Shown: in pieces, positions 25,108 to 34,620 of the stretch | How positions within the stretch are numbered: position 1 is the first letter of the stretch | How the letters are laid out: the number at the start of each line of letters is the position of its first letter | Source: Actinotalea lenta | GTDB taxonomy: Bacteria > Actinomycetota > Actinomycetes > Actinomycetales > Cellulomonadaceae | Assembly (NCBI RefSeq): GCF_030586465.1 | Contig: NZ_JAUQYP010000002.1 | Coordinates: 190,279-254,278, forward strand | Reading direction: 5' to 3' | DNA length: 64,000 bases | Program-made: the position numbers and the translations under genes | The notes under the pieces: generated by a model | Seen by the model: only the letters and a program-made list of their open reading frames with translations | Databases searched by the model: none | Told to the model about the DNA's origin: nothing

Positions 25108-25931
25108 CCGCCACCGACGTCGCCCGCGAGGCGACCGCGCCGGGGCCGATGGCGCCCCGCCCGTACCGCGTCGTGGCCCGGCGCCAGGACACCCACGACA
25201 CCGCCACGCTGGACCTCATCCCGCTGTACGGGGAGCAGACCCGCTGGCGGTCGGGGCAGTTCATGATGCTCTACGCCTTCGGCGTCGGTGAGATCGCGGT
25301 GTCGATCTCCGGCGGCGCGCTGCCCGGTGAGCCGCTCCGCCACACCATCCGGGACGTCGGCGCGGTGAGCCACGCGCTCGTCACCTCGAGGGTCGGCGAC
25401 GTGATCGGCGTGCGCGGGCCGTTCGGTACGTCGTGGGACGCGATGGACGCCGTGGGCGGCGACCTGATGTTCATCGCGGGCGGCATCGGCCTGGCCCCGC
25501 TGCGGCCCTCGATCCTCGAGGCGGTGCGGCGTCGCGGGGAGTTCCGGCACGTGATCCTGCTCTACGGCTCCCGCCCCGGTGAGGGCTTCCTGTTCACCGA
25601 CGAGATCGAGGACTGGGAGCGCAACCACGGCTTCACGGTCCGCCAGGGTGTGCGCGCCGGGCTCGCGGAGATGACCAGCCGCGAGGAGTTCGACCCGCTG
25701 CGCACCCTCACGTTGGCCTGCGGCCCGGACATCATGATGGAGGTCGCGGCCAAGACCCTGGTCGGCAAGGGCGTGCCGGGCGAGAAGGTCCGCCTGTCGA
25801 TGGAGCGCTCGATGCACTGCGGCATCGGCCTGTGCGGCCACTGCCAGCTCCGCGAGGCGTTCCTGTGCGTCGACGGACCGGTCTTCTCCTACGACCAGCT
25901 CGTCCCCCTGCTCGCCACCGAGGAGCTCTGA
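25104..25931 (+). CDS. hydG: [NiFe] sulfhydrogenase gamma subunit (FAD/NAD(P)-binding)
   Basis: A 275-residue ferredoxin-reductase-like subunit. The FAD domain is visible in [21 protein letters not shown], the NAD(P) loop in [13 protein letters not shown], and a C-terminal [2Fe-2S] set in [21 protein letters not shown] as in dihydroorotate dehydrogenase PyrK and AsrB. It passes electrons between NADP(H) and the beta subunit. ATGA overlap with hydB, and TGATG overlap with the small subunit gene. Confidence 0.93.
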   Translation: MTATDVAREATAPGPMAPRPYRVVARRQDTHDTATLDLIPLYGEQTRWRSGQFMMLYAFGVGEIAVSISGGALPGEPLRHTIRDVGAVSHALVTSRVGDVIGVRGPFGTSWDAMDAVGGDLMFIAGGIGLAPLRPSILEAVRRRGEFRHVILLYGSRPGEGFLFTDEIEDWERNHGFTVRQGVRAGLAEMTSREEFDPLRTLTLACGPDIMMEVAAKTLVGKGVPGEKVRLSMERSMHCGIGLCGHCQLREAFLCVDGPVFSYDQLVPLLATEEL

Positions 25932-26746
25932 TGACGACCACGACCACCACGCCGACCGTCGCGGTGTGGAAGTTCGCCTCGTGCGACGGCTGCCAGCTGA
26001 ACCTGCTCAACGCCGAGGACGAGCTGCTCGACGTCGCCAAGGCCGTCACGATCGCCTACTTCCCGGAGGCGACCCGAGCGATGCAGGACGGCCCCTACGA
26101 CGTCTCGATCGTCGAGGGTTCGATCACCACGCCGGAGGAGATCGAGCGGATCAAGCACGTCCGTGAGATCTCCGGCAAGCTCATCACGATCGGTGCGTGC
26201 GCCACGCACGGCGGCATCCAGGCGCTGCGCAACTACGCCGACGTCGAGGAGTACACCAGCTACGTCTACGCGAGCCCCGAGTTCATCGACACGCTGGAGA
26301 CCTCCACCCCGATCTCCGAGCACGTGCACGTCGACTTCGAGCTGCGCGGCTGCCCGGTGGACAAGTACCAGCTGGTCGAGGTGATCTCGGCTTTCGCCCA
26401 GGGCCGGCGTCCACGGATCCCCACCTACAGCGTGTGCGTCGAGTGCAAGCGGGCCGGCAACATCTGCGTCCCGGTCGCGCAGGGCACCCCGTGTCTCGGC
26501 CCCGTGACCCAGGCGGGTTGCGGAGCGATCTGCCCGTCGTTCAACCGCGGGTGCTACGCCTGCTTCGGGCCCCAGGACTCGCAGAACTGTCACGGTATGG
26601 CGGATCGGCTCATGGCCCTCGGCATGACCACCGAGGAGATGACCCGGGCCTACCGGACGTTCAACGCGACGTGTGAGCCGTTCCAGGCCGAGAGCCTGCG
26701 GCACGAGCGCGCCCGCAAGGCCGGCGCGGAGGAGGTTGAGGCATGA
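25931..26746 (+). CDS. hydD: [NiFe] hydrogenase small (delta) subunit, group 3b
   Basis: A 271-residue electron-transfer subunit. The proximal cluster motif [10 protein letters not shown] is near residue 17, with IGACATHGG and RGCPVDKYQ completing it; medial and distal clusters are in [12 protein letters not shown] and [27 protein letters not shown]. There is no twin-arginine signal, so the enzyme is cytoplasmic. Partner of the catalytic subunit encoded next, with which it overlaps by 4 bp. Confidence 0.95.
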   Translation: MTTTTTTPTVAVWKFASCDGCQLNLLNAEDELLDVAKAVTIAYFPEATRAMQDGPYDVSIVEGSITTPEEIERIKHVREISGKLITIGACATHGGIQALRNYADVEEYTSYVYASPEFIDTLETSTPISEHVHVDFELRGCPVDKYQLVEVISAFAQGRRPRIPTYSVCVECKRAGNICVPVAQGTPCLGPVTQAGCGAICPSFNRGCYACFGPQDSQNCHGMADRLMALGMTTEEMTRAYRTFNATCEPFQAESLRHERARKAGAEEVEA

Positions 26747-28044
26747 GCATGCAGCCCACGAGCGAGCGCACGCTCTCGGTCGATGTCCTGGCGCGGGTCG
26801 AGGGCGAGGGCGGTCTGCACCTTCGCCTGCGCAACGGCAAGGTCGACGACGTCAAGCTGAACATCTTCGAGCCGCCGCGGTTCTACGAGGCGTTCCTGCG
26901 CGGGCGGGCGATGACCGAGCTGCCCGACCTCACGGCGCGGATCTGCGGGATCTGCCCGGTGGCGTACCAGTTCAGCGCCTGCCTGGCGATCGAGGACGCG
27001 TGCGGCGTGACCGTGCCGGACTCGGTGCGCGCGCTGCGCCGGCTGCTGTACTGCGGCGAGTGGATCGAGTCCCAGACGCTGCACATCTACATGCTGCACG
27101 CGCCGGACTTCCTGGGGTACGCGGGCGCCATCGAGATGGCCAAGGACCACGGCGCCGCCGTCGAGCGCGGGCTGAGCATGAAGAAGGCCGGCAATGCCCT
27201 GATGACCCTGGTGGGCGGTCGATCCGTGCACCCGGTGAACACCAAGATCGGCGGCTTCTACAAGATGCCCTCCGTGCAGGACATGAAGGCGCTGCGTCCG
27301 GCGATCGCCCAGGGGCTCGAGGACGCGCTGGAGACCGTGAAGCTGGTCTCGACGTTCGAGTTCCCGGACTTCGAGCGGCCCTACCTGTACCTCTCGCTGC
27401 GGCCTGAGGAGGGCTACCCGATCGAGGGCGGCCGGGTGGTCACCAGCCGTGGGGACAACTGGGACGTGCAGGAGTTCACCCAGCACATCGAGGAGGTGCA
27501 CGTCGCGCAGTCCAACGCGCTGCACGGCCTCCTGGACGGCGAGCCGTACGTCGTCGGCCCGCTGGCCCGCTACTCGCTGAACTTCGACCGGCTCTCGCCC
27601 ATGGCCCAGCAGGCCGCGCGTGAGGCGGGGCTGGGGGAGACCTGCTACAACCCGTTCAAGTCGATCATCGTGCGCGCGGTGGAGACCGTCGAGGCGTTCC
27701 ACGAAGCGCTGCGGATCATCGACGCGTGGACGGACGGTCTCGAGCCGTCGGTACCGGTGGTGCCGCGCGTCGGCGAGGGCTTCGGTGCGACCGAGGCGCC
27801 GCGCGGGGTCTGCTTCCACCGGTACAAGATCGACGAGACCGGTCTGGTGACGGACGCGCAGATCGTGCCGCCGACGTCGCAGAACCAGCCGAGCATCGAG
27901 GCCGACCTGCGCGAGCTCGCGCAGGAGTGGATGTGGATGTCGGACGAGGACCTGACGCTGCGCGCCGAGGTCGCGATCCGCAACTACGACCCGTGCATCT
28001 CGTGCTCGGTGCACTTCCTCAACCTCACGGTGGACCGGGGGTGA
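26743..28044 (+). CDS. hydA: [NiFe] hydrogenase large (catalytic alpha) subunit, group 3b
   Basis: A 433-residue catalytic subunit. The nickel-iron ligands are in the L1 motif RICGICPVA (C68, C71) and L2 motif DPCISC (C418, C421). After the L2 histidine (SVH) a nine-residue tail, FLNLTVDRG, would be removed by the endopeptidase encoded immediately downstream, so the precursor needs maturation. L1/L2 forms and the four-subunit order beta-gamma-delta-alpha identify group 3b bidirectional NADP-linked hydrogenase, a class that can also reduce sulfur or polysulfide to H2S. In other actinobacteria this class evolves H2 during hypoxia. Confidence 0.96.
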   Translation: MSMQPTSERTLSVDVLARVEGEGGLHLRLRNGKVDDVKLNIFEPPRFYEAFLRGRAMTELPDLTARICGICPVAYQFSACLAIEDACGVTVPDSVRALRRLLYCGEWIESQTLHIYMLHAPDFLGYAGAIEMAKDHGAAVERGLSMKKAGNALMTLVGGRSVHPVNTKIGGFYKMPSVQDMKALRPAIAQGLEDALETVKLVSTFEFPDFERPYLYLSLRPEEGYPIEGGRVVTSRGDNWDVQEFTQHIEEVHVAQSNALHGLLDGEPYVVGPLARYSLNFDRLSPMAQQAAREAGLGETCYNPFKSIIVRAVETVEAFHEALRIIDAWTDGLEPSVPVVPRVGEGFGATEAPRGVCFHRYKIDETGLVTDAQIVPPTSQNQPSIEADLRELAQEWMWMSDEDLTLRAEVAIRNYDPCISCSVHFLNLTVDRG

Positions 28045-28520
28045 CGCGCCCGCGGCGGCGGGTGGTCGTGGGGCTGGGGGCCCCCGACCGGGGGGACGAC
28101 GCCGTCGGGCCGACGGTTGCCCGCGTCGTGGCGGCCGAGCTCGCCGCACGGCCGGTGCCGGGTGTGGAGGTGCTGGAGCGCGAGGACCCGACGGCGCTCA
28201 TCGACGTGTGGGCCGACGCGGCGATGGCGGTGGTGTGCGACGCGGTGCGCTCGGGGGCGCCGCCCGGGACGCTGCACGTGGTGCGCACCGGTCCGGACCT
28301 GCCGCCGCTGAGCGACATGCACGTGCAGGAGGCGGGTACGCACGACTTCGGCCTGGCGTCCGCGGTGGAGCTGGCGAGGGCCCTGGGCCGGCTGCCGGAG
28401 CAGGTCGTCGTGGTGGGTGTCGAGGCCCGCTCCTTCGACTGGTCCGCCCCCCTGACCCCAGCGGTGGCTGCGGCGGTCCCCAGCGCCGTCACGGAAGTCC
28501 TCACCCTCCTGGGCCCGTGA
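28041..28520 (+). CDS. Hydrogenase maturation endopeptidase (HycI/HyaD family)
   Basis: A 159-residue protease starting at a GTGA overlap with the large-subunit gene. The nickel-recognition motif appears as GLGAPDRGDDAVGP (family form GNxxxxDDG/AVG), and a later metal histidine in GTHDFGLASAVELARALG. It removes the C-terminal tail of HydA after nickel insertion. Its stop codon lies in the first unit of a 32-bp tandem repeat. Confidence 0.9.
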   Translation: MTRPRRRVVVGLGAPDRGDDAVGPTVARVVAAELAARPVPGVEVLEREDPTALIDVWADAAMAVVCDAVRSGAPPGTLHVVRTGPDLPPLSDMHVQEAGTHDFGLASAVELARALGRLPEQVVVVGVEARSFDWSAPLTPAVAAAVPSAVTEVLTLLGP

Positions 28521-28592
28521 TCAAGGAACTCCTGCCCACCCCAGGCCCGTGATCAAGGAATTCGTGCCCACCACAGGGGCGTGATCAAGGAA
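28517..28592. repeat. Three-unit 32-bp tandem repeat between convergent operons
   Basis: The core GTGATCAAGGAA occurs at 28517, 28549 and 28581, exactly 32 bp apart, with related flanks (CTCCTGCCCACC, TTCGTGCCCACC). The first copy supplies the TGA stop of the protease gene. The array fills the gap between the convergent hydrogenase and hyp operons. It may be a dispersed actinobacterial repeat or a transcription/replication feature; no clear hairpin. Confidence 0.8.
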
Positions 28593-28597
28593 TGGGG

Positions 28598-29656
28598 TCA
28601 GCAGATTCGGGGGAGCTGTTCGCCTACCAGCATGTCGACGATGCGCTCCGAGCCGACCAGGGTCTTGGCGGTGACCATGCCCGGGTGGTCGGCGACGACC
28701 GCGCCGATCCGGACCGCGCCCTCGCCCTCGGGGAGGGCGCGCATCGCGTCGAGCACCCGGTCCGCGCTGTCCGCCGGCACGACGGCGACGAGCTTGCCCT
28801 CGTTGGCCACGTGGTAGGGGTCCAGCCCGAGCATCTCGCACGCGCCCCGCACCGCGTCCGGGATCGGCACGGCCGCGTCGTCCAGCACCATGCCGACGCG
28901 TGAGGTCTCCGCGATCTCGTTGAGCGCCGACGCCAGGCCGCCGCGGGTCGGGTCGCGCAGCACCTTGATCCCCGGTTCGACCGCGAGCATCGCGGCGACC
29001 AGCCTGTTGAGCGGCTGGGTGTCGGACGCGATCTCCGCCTCGAACTCCAGCCCCTCGCGCACCGACATGATCGCCACGCCGTGCAGCCCGATCGGCCCGG
29101 ACAGCAGGATCACGTCGCCCGGGCGCGCTCGGTCCGCGCCCAGCTGCACGCCGGCCGGCACCACGCCGACGCCCGCCGTGTTGACGAAGAGCTGGTCCGC
29201 GGCGCCCCGCCCGACCACCTTGGTGTCGCCCGTGACGATGCTGGTCCCGGCCTTCGCCGCGGCGCGCGCCGCCGACGCGGTCAGCGCACCGAGGTCCTCG
29301 AGCGTCAGCCCCTCCTCGATGACGAACGCCAACGACAGCCCCGCCGGCTGCGCGCCCATCATCGCCAGGTCGTTGATCGTGCCGTTGACCGCGAGCTCGG
29401 CGATGTCGCCGCCGGGGAACACCACGGGCGAGACCACGAACGAGTCGGTGGTGAACGCGACCTGCGTGCCGCCCAGGTCGAGCACGGCGGCGTCGTTCAA
29501 GGGCCCGCCAGGCGACGCCTGCGCCAGGCACGGCGCGAGCACGTCCCGCATCAGGGCGCCGGACAGCTGCCCGCCGGAGCCGTGCCCGAGCGTCACGCGC
29601 GCGCCCTCCGGGATCGGCACGGGGCAGCTCAGGGCCAGGGGGTCGATGGTGGTCAT
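28598..29656 (-). CDS. hypE: Hydrogenase maturation protein HypE
   Basis: A 352-residue PurM-like enzyme that dehydrates the C-terminal S-carbamoyl group to thiocyanate, the cyanide donor for the Fe(CN)2CO centre. [13 protein letters not shown] and the glycine-rich [19 protein letters not shown] are diagnostic, and the protein ends in the required PRIC with its terminal cysteine. ATG 29656 overlaps the hypD stop as ATGA. Last gene of the hypF-C-D-E operon. Confidence 0.96.
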   Translation of the reverse strand: MTTIDPLALSCPVPIPEGARVTLGHGSGGQLSGALMRDVLAPCLAQASPGGPLNDAAVLDLGGTQVAFTTDSFVVSPVVFPGGDIAELAVNGTINDLAMMGAQPAGLSLAFVIEEGLTLEDLGALTASAARAAAKAGTSIVTGDTKVVGRGAADQLFVNTAGVGVVPAGVQLGADRARPGDVILLSGPIGLHGVAIMSVREGLEFEAEIASDTQPLNRLVAAMLAVEPGIKVLRDPTRGGLASALNEIAETSRVGMVLDDAAVPIPDAVRGACEMLGLDPYHVANEGKLVAVVPADSADRVLDAMRALPEGEGAVRIGAVVADHPGMVTAKTLVGSERIVDMLVGEQLPRIC

Positions 29657-30765
29657 CCGACGCTCACTCTCCGGGGGTCGAGGCCACGGTTGGCCGCGTG
29701 GAAGGCGGCACAGGTGCCCTCCGCACTGACCATCGGTGCCCCGAGCGGGTGCTGGGGCGTGCACAGCGTGCCGTACGCGGTGCAGTCGATCGGCAGCTTC
29801 TCGCCGGTCAGGATCTGCCCGGCGATGCAGGCCGGGTGCTCGAGGGTGTGGATGTCACCGACCTCGAACTTCGTCTCCGCGTCGTACGCGGCGTAGGCCG
29901 GACGCAGGCGGTACCCCGACCGCGGGATCGGGCCGACGCCGCGCCACGTCCGGTCGCCGATCTCGAACACCTCGAAGATCTGCTTCTGGGCCAGCGGCAC
30001 GCCCTCACGCTTGACCGCGCGCGCGTACTGGTTCTCGACCTCGTGCCGGCCCTCTTCGAGCTGGCGGATCGCCATGAGCATGCCCTCGAGCAGGTCCAGG
30101 GGTTCGAACCCGGTGACGACGATCGGGACCTGGTACTTCTCGGCGATCGGCTCGTACTCGGTCCAGCCCATCACCGCGCACACGTGCCCGGCGGCGAGGA
30201 AGGACTGCACCTGGTTGGTGGGGGAGTCCAGCAACGACGTCATCGCCGGCGGCACCAGCACGTGGCTGACCACGACGGAGTAGTTGTCGATGCCCTGCGC
30301 CTTGGCCTGGGCGATGGCCATCGCGTTGGCCGGCGCGGTCGTCTCGAACCCGACCGCGAAGAACACGACCTCCTTGTCCGGGTTCTCCTTGGCGATCTTG
30401 AGCGCGTCCAGCGGGTTGTAGACGATGCGCACGTCCGCCCCGCGCGCCTTGAGCGCGAGCAGGTCGGTGTCGGTGCCGGGCACGCGCAGCATGTCGCCGT
30501 AGCTGGTGAAGATCACGCCCGGCCGGGCGGCGATCGCCAGGGCCTTGTCGATCTGCTCGAGCGGCGTGACGCACACCGGGCAGCCCGGGCCGTGGATCAT
30601 CCGCACGCCCTGCGGCAGCGCCTCGTCCAGCCCCTGCTTGACGATGGTGTGGGTCTGCCCGCCGCAGACCTCCATGAGCGTCCACGGGCGCGTGGTGATG
30701 CGGTGGATCTCCGCGAGCAGCGCCTTGGCCAGCTCGGGGTCGCGGTACTCGTCGAGGTACTTCAT
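29653..30765 (-). CDS. hypD: Hydrogenase maturation protein HypD
   Basis: A 370-residue [4Fe-4S] scaffold protein that, with HypC, assembles the Fe(CN)2CO unit. Conserved motifs are [13 protein letters not shown] (catalytic Cys), [18 protein letters not shown], and the C-terminal cluster cysteines in [12 protein letters not shown] and [32 protein letters not shown] overlaps on both sides place it between hypC and hypE. Confidence 0.96.
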   Translation of the reverse strand: MKYLDEYRDPELAKALLAEIHRITTRPWTLMEVCGGQTHTIVKQGLDEALPQGVRMIHGPGCPVCVTPLEQIDKALAIAARPGVIFTSYGDMLRVPGTDTDLLALKARGADVRIVYNPLDALKIAKENPDKEVVFFAVGFETTAPANAMAIAQAKAQGIDNYSVVVSHVLVPPAMTSLLDSPTNQVQSFLAAGHVCAVMGWTEYEPIAEKYQVPIVVTGFEPLDLLEGMLMAIRQLEEGRHEVENQYARAVKREGVPLAQKQIFEVFEIGDRTWRGVGPIPRSGYRLRPAYAAYDAETKFEVGDIHTLEHPACIAGQILTGEKLPIDCTAYGTLCTPQHPLGAPMVSAEGTCAAFHAANRGLDPRRVSVG

Positions 30766-31157
30766 GCGCCCGCCTCCTGCGTGCTGCCGGCCTCCTGGGG
30801 AGCGCCCGCCTCCTGGGGCGCGCCGGCCGGGGTCGAACCCCGCAGCGGTCCGCCCACGACGGGCCTGCCGTCGTCGTCGACCACCGCCGGGGCGTCCATC
30901 CCCGGGCCCATGGTCTCCAGCTCGGTCTCGACGACGTCGCCCATGCTGGCCAGGACGTCCAGGGTCTTGAGCGCCTCCTCCTCGTCGACCTTGGAGATGG
31001 CGAAGCCGACGTGCACGATGACGTAGTCGCCCAGCTGCACCTCGGGGGTGTAGGCCAGGCAGGCCTCCTTGCGGATGCCGCCGAAGTCCACCTTGCCCAT
31101 CAGCACGGCGCCGTCCTCGCGCAGCTCGATCACCTTGCCGGGGATGCCCAGGCACAT
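30762..31157 (-). CDS. hypC: Hydrogenase maturation chaperone HypC with repetitive C-terminal tail
   Basis: A 131-residue HypC/HupF protein: the N-terminal Cys2 (MCLGIPGKV) binds the iron precursor, followed by the OB-fold [40 protein letters not shown]. Typical HypC has 75-95 residues; here an Ala/Pro/Asp-rich tail of about 40 residues ends in three near repeats ([18 protein letters not shown]). The tail is unusual and probably disordered. Four-base overlap with hypD. Confidence 0.95.
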   Translation of the reverse strand: MCLGIPGKVIELREDGAVLMGKVDFGGIRKEACLAYTPEVQLGDYVIVHVGFAISKVDEEEALKTLDVLASMGDVVETELETMGPGMDAPAVVDDDGRPVVGGPLRGSTPAGAPQEAGAPQEAGSTQEAGA

Positions 31158-31158
31158 G

Positions 31159-33576
31159 TCAGACCTCCTCAGGTGTGGTCGGGGTCGGCGCTCCGGCCGT
31201 GATCGCGGCGGCGACGGCCGCCTGCCCGTAGCTGATGCCGCCGTCGTTGCAGGGCACCTGCTCGTTCACGTGCACCACGAACCCGTCGGAGGTGAGCCGG
31301 TCGAGCAGCGTGGTGGACAGTCGTCGGTTCTGCAGGACGCCGCCGGACAGGCACACGACGTCGGTGCCGGTGGCCGTGCGCGCGTCGGCGAGCAGCTCGC
31401 GGGTGACCTCGGCGACGGTCTCGTGCAGCGCGGCGGCGAGCTCGGGGACCGGGGTCCCTGCGGCCTGCCCGGCCAGCAGCGCGGCGAGCGTGGGCCGCGG
31501 GTCGTAGATCACGAGGCCGCCGGACCGCTCGAGCCGGTAGGGCAGCGGTGCGGCGGGCAGGTCGCCGGCGGCCCTCTCGAGGTCGATCGCGGCCTGCGCC
31601 TCGTACTCGGCGACCTGCCGCAGGCCCAGCAGAGCGGCGGCCGCGTCGAACAGCCGGCCGGCCGACGACGCCTGGGGTGCGTTGAGCCCGCGCCGGACCT
31701 GGGTGGTCACGGTGGCGACCTCGCGCGGGTCGAGCCCGGCGACGAAGGCCGCGGCCAGCTCGGGGTCGACGGCCCCGTGGCCGGGCAGGTCCTCCGCACC
31801 CAGCAGGTAGCCCAGCGCCATCCGGTAGGGCCGCCGCACGGCCAGGGCCCCGCCGGGCAGGGGGGCGCGCGCGAAGCGTGCGAGCCGTCGGTAGCCCCGC
31901 AGGTCGGCCAGCAGCACCTCGCCGCCCCACAGGGTCCCGTCGCCGCCCATCCCCAGGCCGTCGTAGGCGACGCCCAGGAACGGACCGGTCACGCCGTGCT
32001 CGGCGGCGCACGAGGCGACGTGCGCGTGGTGGTGCTGCACGCCGATGCGCCGGTGCGCGGGCGCGTGCGCCATCGCGTACTTGGTGGACAGGTACTCCGG
32101 GTGCAGGTCGTGGACCAGCAGCTCGGGCTCCAGGGCGAGCAGCCGGGACAGGTGTGCCAGGCCGTCGGTGAACGCGGTGTGGGTGCGCAGGTCCTCGAGG
32201 TCGCCGTTGTGCGGTGCGACGTGCGCGACGCCGCCGCGGGCCAGGGTGAAGGTGTGCTTGAGCTCGGCGCCCACCGCCAGGAGCGGGCGAGCGGTCGGCA
32301 CCGGCAGGGGCAGGCCCTCGGGCGCGTACCCGCGGCCGCGGCGCAGCATGCGCACACGTCCGGCGTCGACGCGGGTCACGGAGTCGTCGTAGCGGGCCCG
32401 GATGGGCCGGTCGTGCACCAGGAACGCGTCGGCCAGCGGGCCCAGGCGTTCGGTCGCGTCGTCGTCGTCGGTGGCGAGCGGCTCGTCGGCGACGTTGCCC
32501 GAGGTGAGGACGATGGGCCGGCCCACGGCTGCCATCAGCAGGTGGTGCAGGGGGGTGTAGGCCAGCATCACGCCCAGGTCGGTGGCGCCGGCGGTGACCG
32601 ACGGGGCGATCGGCCCGGGGTGCGGCCGGAGCAGCACGATCGGGGCCTGCGGGCCCGTGAGCAGGGCCGCCTCGGCGTCGTCGACGTCGGCCAGCGCGCG
32701 GGCCGTGTCCAGGTCCGCCACCATGATCGCGAACGGCTTGGCCCAGCGCCGCTTGCGCTCGCGCAGCAGGGCGACGGCGGACTCGTCGGTCGCGTCGCAG
32801 GCCAGGTGGTAGCCGCCGAGTCCCTTGACGGCGACGATGCGCCCGGCGCGCAGGTCGGCTGCCGCGGCGCGGATCGGGTCGTGGGGCGGGGCGGGTGTGC
32901 CCGGGGCTGTGTCGAGGGCCGTACGGTAGGCCACCTGGGGTCCGCACGACGGGCACGCGACGGGTTCGGCGTGGAAGCGGCGGTCCGCGGGGTCGGCGTA
33001 CTCGGCGGCGCACGCGTCGCACAGCTCGAACGCCGCCATGGTGGTCGCGGCCCGGTCGTAGGGCAGGTCGTCGATGATCGTGGCGCGCGGCCCGCAGTCG
33101 GTGCAGTTGGTGAACGGGTAGTGGTACCGACGGTCGGTGGGGTCGGTGAGGTCGGCCAGGCACGCGGGGCAGGTCGCCAGGTCGGGCGGGAAGTGCCGCT
33201 CGGTCGCGGCGTCCACGGCCGCGGAGGTGCTCTCCTCGATGCGGAACGGTCGCGGCAGGGCCGCGACCCACCCGTCGTCGTGCACGGGCGTGGCGGTCAC
33301 CGCGTCGACGCGGGACCGGGGCGGTGCGTCCGAGGTCAGCCGGTGCGTGAGGGCCGTCAGGGACGCTGCGCTGCCGCCCACCTCGAGCTCGACGCGTCCG
33401 GCGACGTTGCGCACCCGGCCGGCCAGGCCCAGCTCGGAGGCCAGGCGCCAGACGAACGGACGGAAGCCCACGCCCTGCACCACGCCGGTCACCACGACGC
33501 GGGCCCCGGGCGCTGCCGCGCGCGCCGCGACCGGCGCGTGGCCGGGTGCCGCGGGGGCGTGCGTGGGCGTCGACAT
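31159..33576 (-). CDS. hypF: Carbamoyltransferase HypF
   Basis: An 805-residue enzyme transferring the carbamoyl group from carbamoyl phosphate to HypE. Domains in order: acylphosphatase (TGVVQGVGFRPFVWRLA), two zinc fingers (CPACLADL...CTDCGP, CDACAAEY...CPSCGP), YrdC-like (KGLGGYHLACDA) and Kae1-like (IGVQHHHAHVASCAAEHG; CLSGGVLQN). First gene of the hyp operon. No hypA or hypB occurs in the window, so nickel-insertion proteins must be encoded elsewhere. Confidence 0.96.
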   Translation of the reverse strand: MSTPTHAPAAPGHAPVAARAAAPGARVVVTGVVQGVGFRPFVWRLASELGLAGRVRNVAGRVELEVGGSAASLTALTHRLTSDAPPRSRVDAVTATPVHDDGWVAALPRPFRIEESTSAAVDAATERHFPPDLATCPACLADLTDPTDRRYHYPFTNCTDCGPRATIIDDLPYDRAATTMAAFELCDACAAEYADPADRRFHAEPVACPSCGPQVAYRTALDTAPGTPAPPHDPIRAAAADLRAGRIVAVKGLGGYHLACDATDESAVALLRERKRRWAKPFAIMVADLDTARALADVDDAEAALLTGPQAPIVLLRPHPGPIAPSVTAGATDLGVMLAYTPLHHLLMAAVGRPIVLTSGNVADEPLATDDDDATERLGPLADAFLVHDRPIRARYDDSVTRVDAGRVRMLRRGRGYAPEGLPLPVPTARPLLAVGAELKHTFTLARGGVAHVAPHNGDLEDLRTHTAFTDGLAHLSRLLALEPELLVHDLHPEYLSTKYAMAHAPAHRRIGVQHHHAHVASCAAEHGVTGPFLGVAYDGLGMGGDGTLWGGEVLLADLRGYRRLARFARAPLPGGALAVRRPYRMALGYLLGAEDLPGHGAVDPELAAAFVAGLDPREVATVTTQVRRGLNAPQASSAGRLFDAAAALLGLRQVAEYEAQAAIDLERAAGDLPAAPLPYRLERSGGLVIYDPRPTLAALLAGQAAGTPVPELAAALHETVAEVTRELLADARTATGTDVVCLSGGVLQNRRLSTTLLDRLTSDGFVVHVNEQVPCNDGGISYGQAAVAAAITAGAPTPTTPEEV

Positions 33577-33690
33577 GCCGTCGATGCTGCCACCCGGCTC
33601 GCGCCTCCCGGCGGGCCGTTGGACCCCCGGCGACCGGGCAAATTCGCGGGTGAGCAGGGCGACGGCGGCCCGGGCGCGCTGCGTCCGGAG

Positions 33691-34389
33691 TCAGGAGGGG
33701 CGAGGTCGCCGGTGCCGCCGCACCCGTCCCACCAGGGCGCCCCGGACGCGGCCGCGGACCCCGCCGCGGCCGGCGCCGAGCCGGGTGAGCTCGCGGCGTC
33801 GGGGGCCGCCGGGCACGTCTCGCGGCAGCGATGCGGAGGCCATCAGCCACGTCGGCATGCCCAGCAGGCGCAGGGCGGCGCGCAGGCGCTCGGACTCGTA
33901 CGTGGAGTCCCGGTCGATGCGTTCGTCGAGGAGCTCGGTGAGGTCCTCGCCCGCGTCGGGTCGGCCGCACGCCGCCGCGAGCTCGGTGAGGAGCTCCACG
34001 CCCTCCGGGTCGTCGGAGAGCTCGTCGTCGTCCTCGTGGCCCACCGTCGGGTCGGAGTCGTAGCGGCCGGCGCCGTCCGGCCCGGACCAGAACAGCCGCA
34101 GGACCTGGTCGTCGATGACCTGGACTGCGAGCACCAGGGTGCCCAGCCGGTCCGCGAGCCGGTCGGCCAGCGCCGCGATCCCGGTGCGGGACCCGGCCAC
34201 CGGCCCGAACGGCGTCGCGGCGACGACGACGAGCCACGGCGTCTGGTCCGGTCCCACCCAGCCGCTGAACCGTGCGGCGCTCAGGGCGGAGACCACCGCG
34301 TCGCGTCCCACCCCGTCCAGGTGCACGACGAGGCCGCCGTACCGCAGCCCCTCGCGCTCCGTCCCCGGTACCGGCCCGATCGCTGTCAT
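33691..34389 (-). CDS. Conserved hypothetical protein
   Basis: A 232-residue protein. The first ~110 residues look like an alpha/beta domain (RYGGLVVHLDGVGRDAVVSAL, WLVVVAATPFGPVAG, LGTLVLAVQVIDDQVLRLFWSG); the middle is Asp/Glu-rich (VGHEDDDELSDDPEG); the last 40 residues are Arg/Gly-rich and possibly disordered or nucleic-acid binding. No signal or membrane segment. It stands alone upstream of hypF in the same direction with a 114-bp gap. Function unknown. Confidence 0.65.
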   Translation of the reverse strand: MTAIGPVPGTEREGLRYGGLVVHLDGVGRDAVVSALSAARFSGWVGPDQTPWLVVVAATPFGPVAGSRTGIAALADRLADRLGTLVLAVQVIDDQVLRLFWSGPDGAGRYDSDPTVGHEDDDELSDDPEGVELLTELAAACGRPDAGEDLTELLDERIDRDSTYESERLRAALRLLGMPTWLMASASLPRDVPGGPRRRELTRLGAGRGGVRGRVRGALVGRVRRHRRPRPS

Positions 34390-34424
34390 CCCCCCATCAT
34401 CCCCGCCCCACCCACCTCCGCCCA

Positions 34425-34501
34425 GTTCGCTGGCCCGCGTCCGGTTCGCTGGTCCGGGTCCAGCTCGCTGAGTACACGACCTCGACCGTGATCAGCGAGC
34501 T
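34425..34501. repeat. 19-bp tandem repeat and 10-bp inverted repeat
   Basis: Three units starting at 34425, 34444 and 34463 (GTTCGCTGGCCCGCGTCCG, GTTCGCTGGTCCGGGTCCA, then GCTCGCTGAG...) have an exact 19-bp period. The last unit is half of AGCTCGCTGA-N20-TCAGCGAGCT (34462-34501), a perfect inverted repeat. Lies in the divergent gap between the hypothetical gene and the LLM oxidoreductase gene. Confidence 0.7.
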
Positions 34502-34620
34502 CGGCGGGTGGGCCGGGGCGGAGGAGGGTGAGGATGGGGGTACCGGCGCGCGGGAATGCGGGGCGGTGTGGGAGAGTTGAGAGCGGGTAGTTGAACGTTG
34601 GATCATCAGAGGAGCGGGCC

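Noticed and set aside
31069-34491. A 1140-codon open frame on the plus strand opposite hypF
   Set aside because: It is antisense to hypF and the neighbouring hypothetical gene, is made of Gly/Arg/Ala/Val-rich low-complexity residues and has no recognisable motif; long spurious frames are expected at this GC content.
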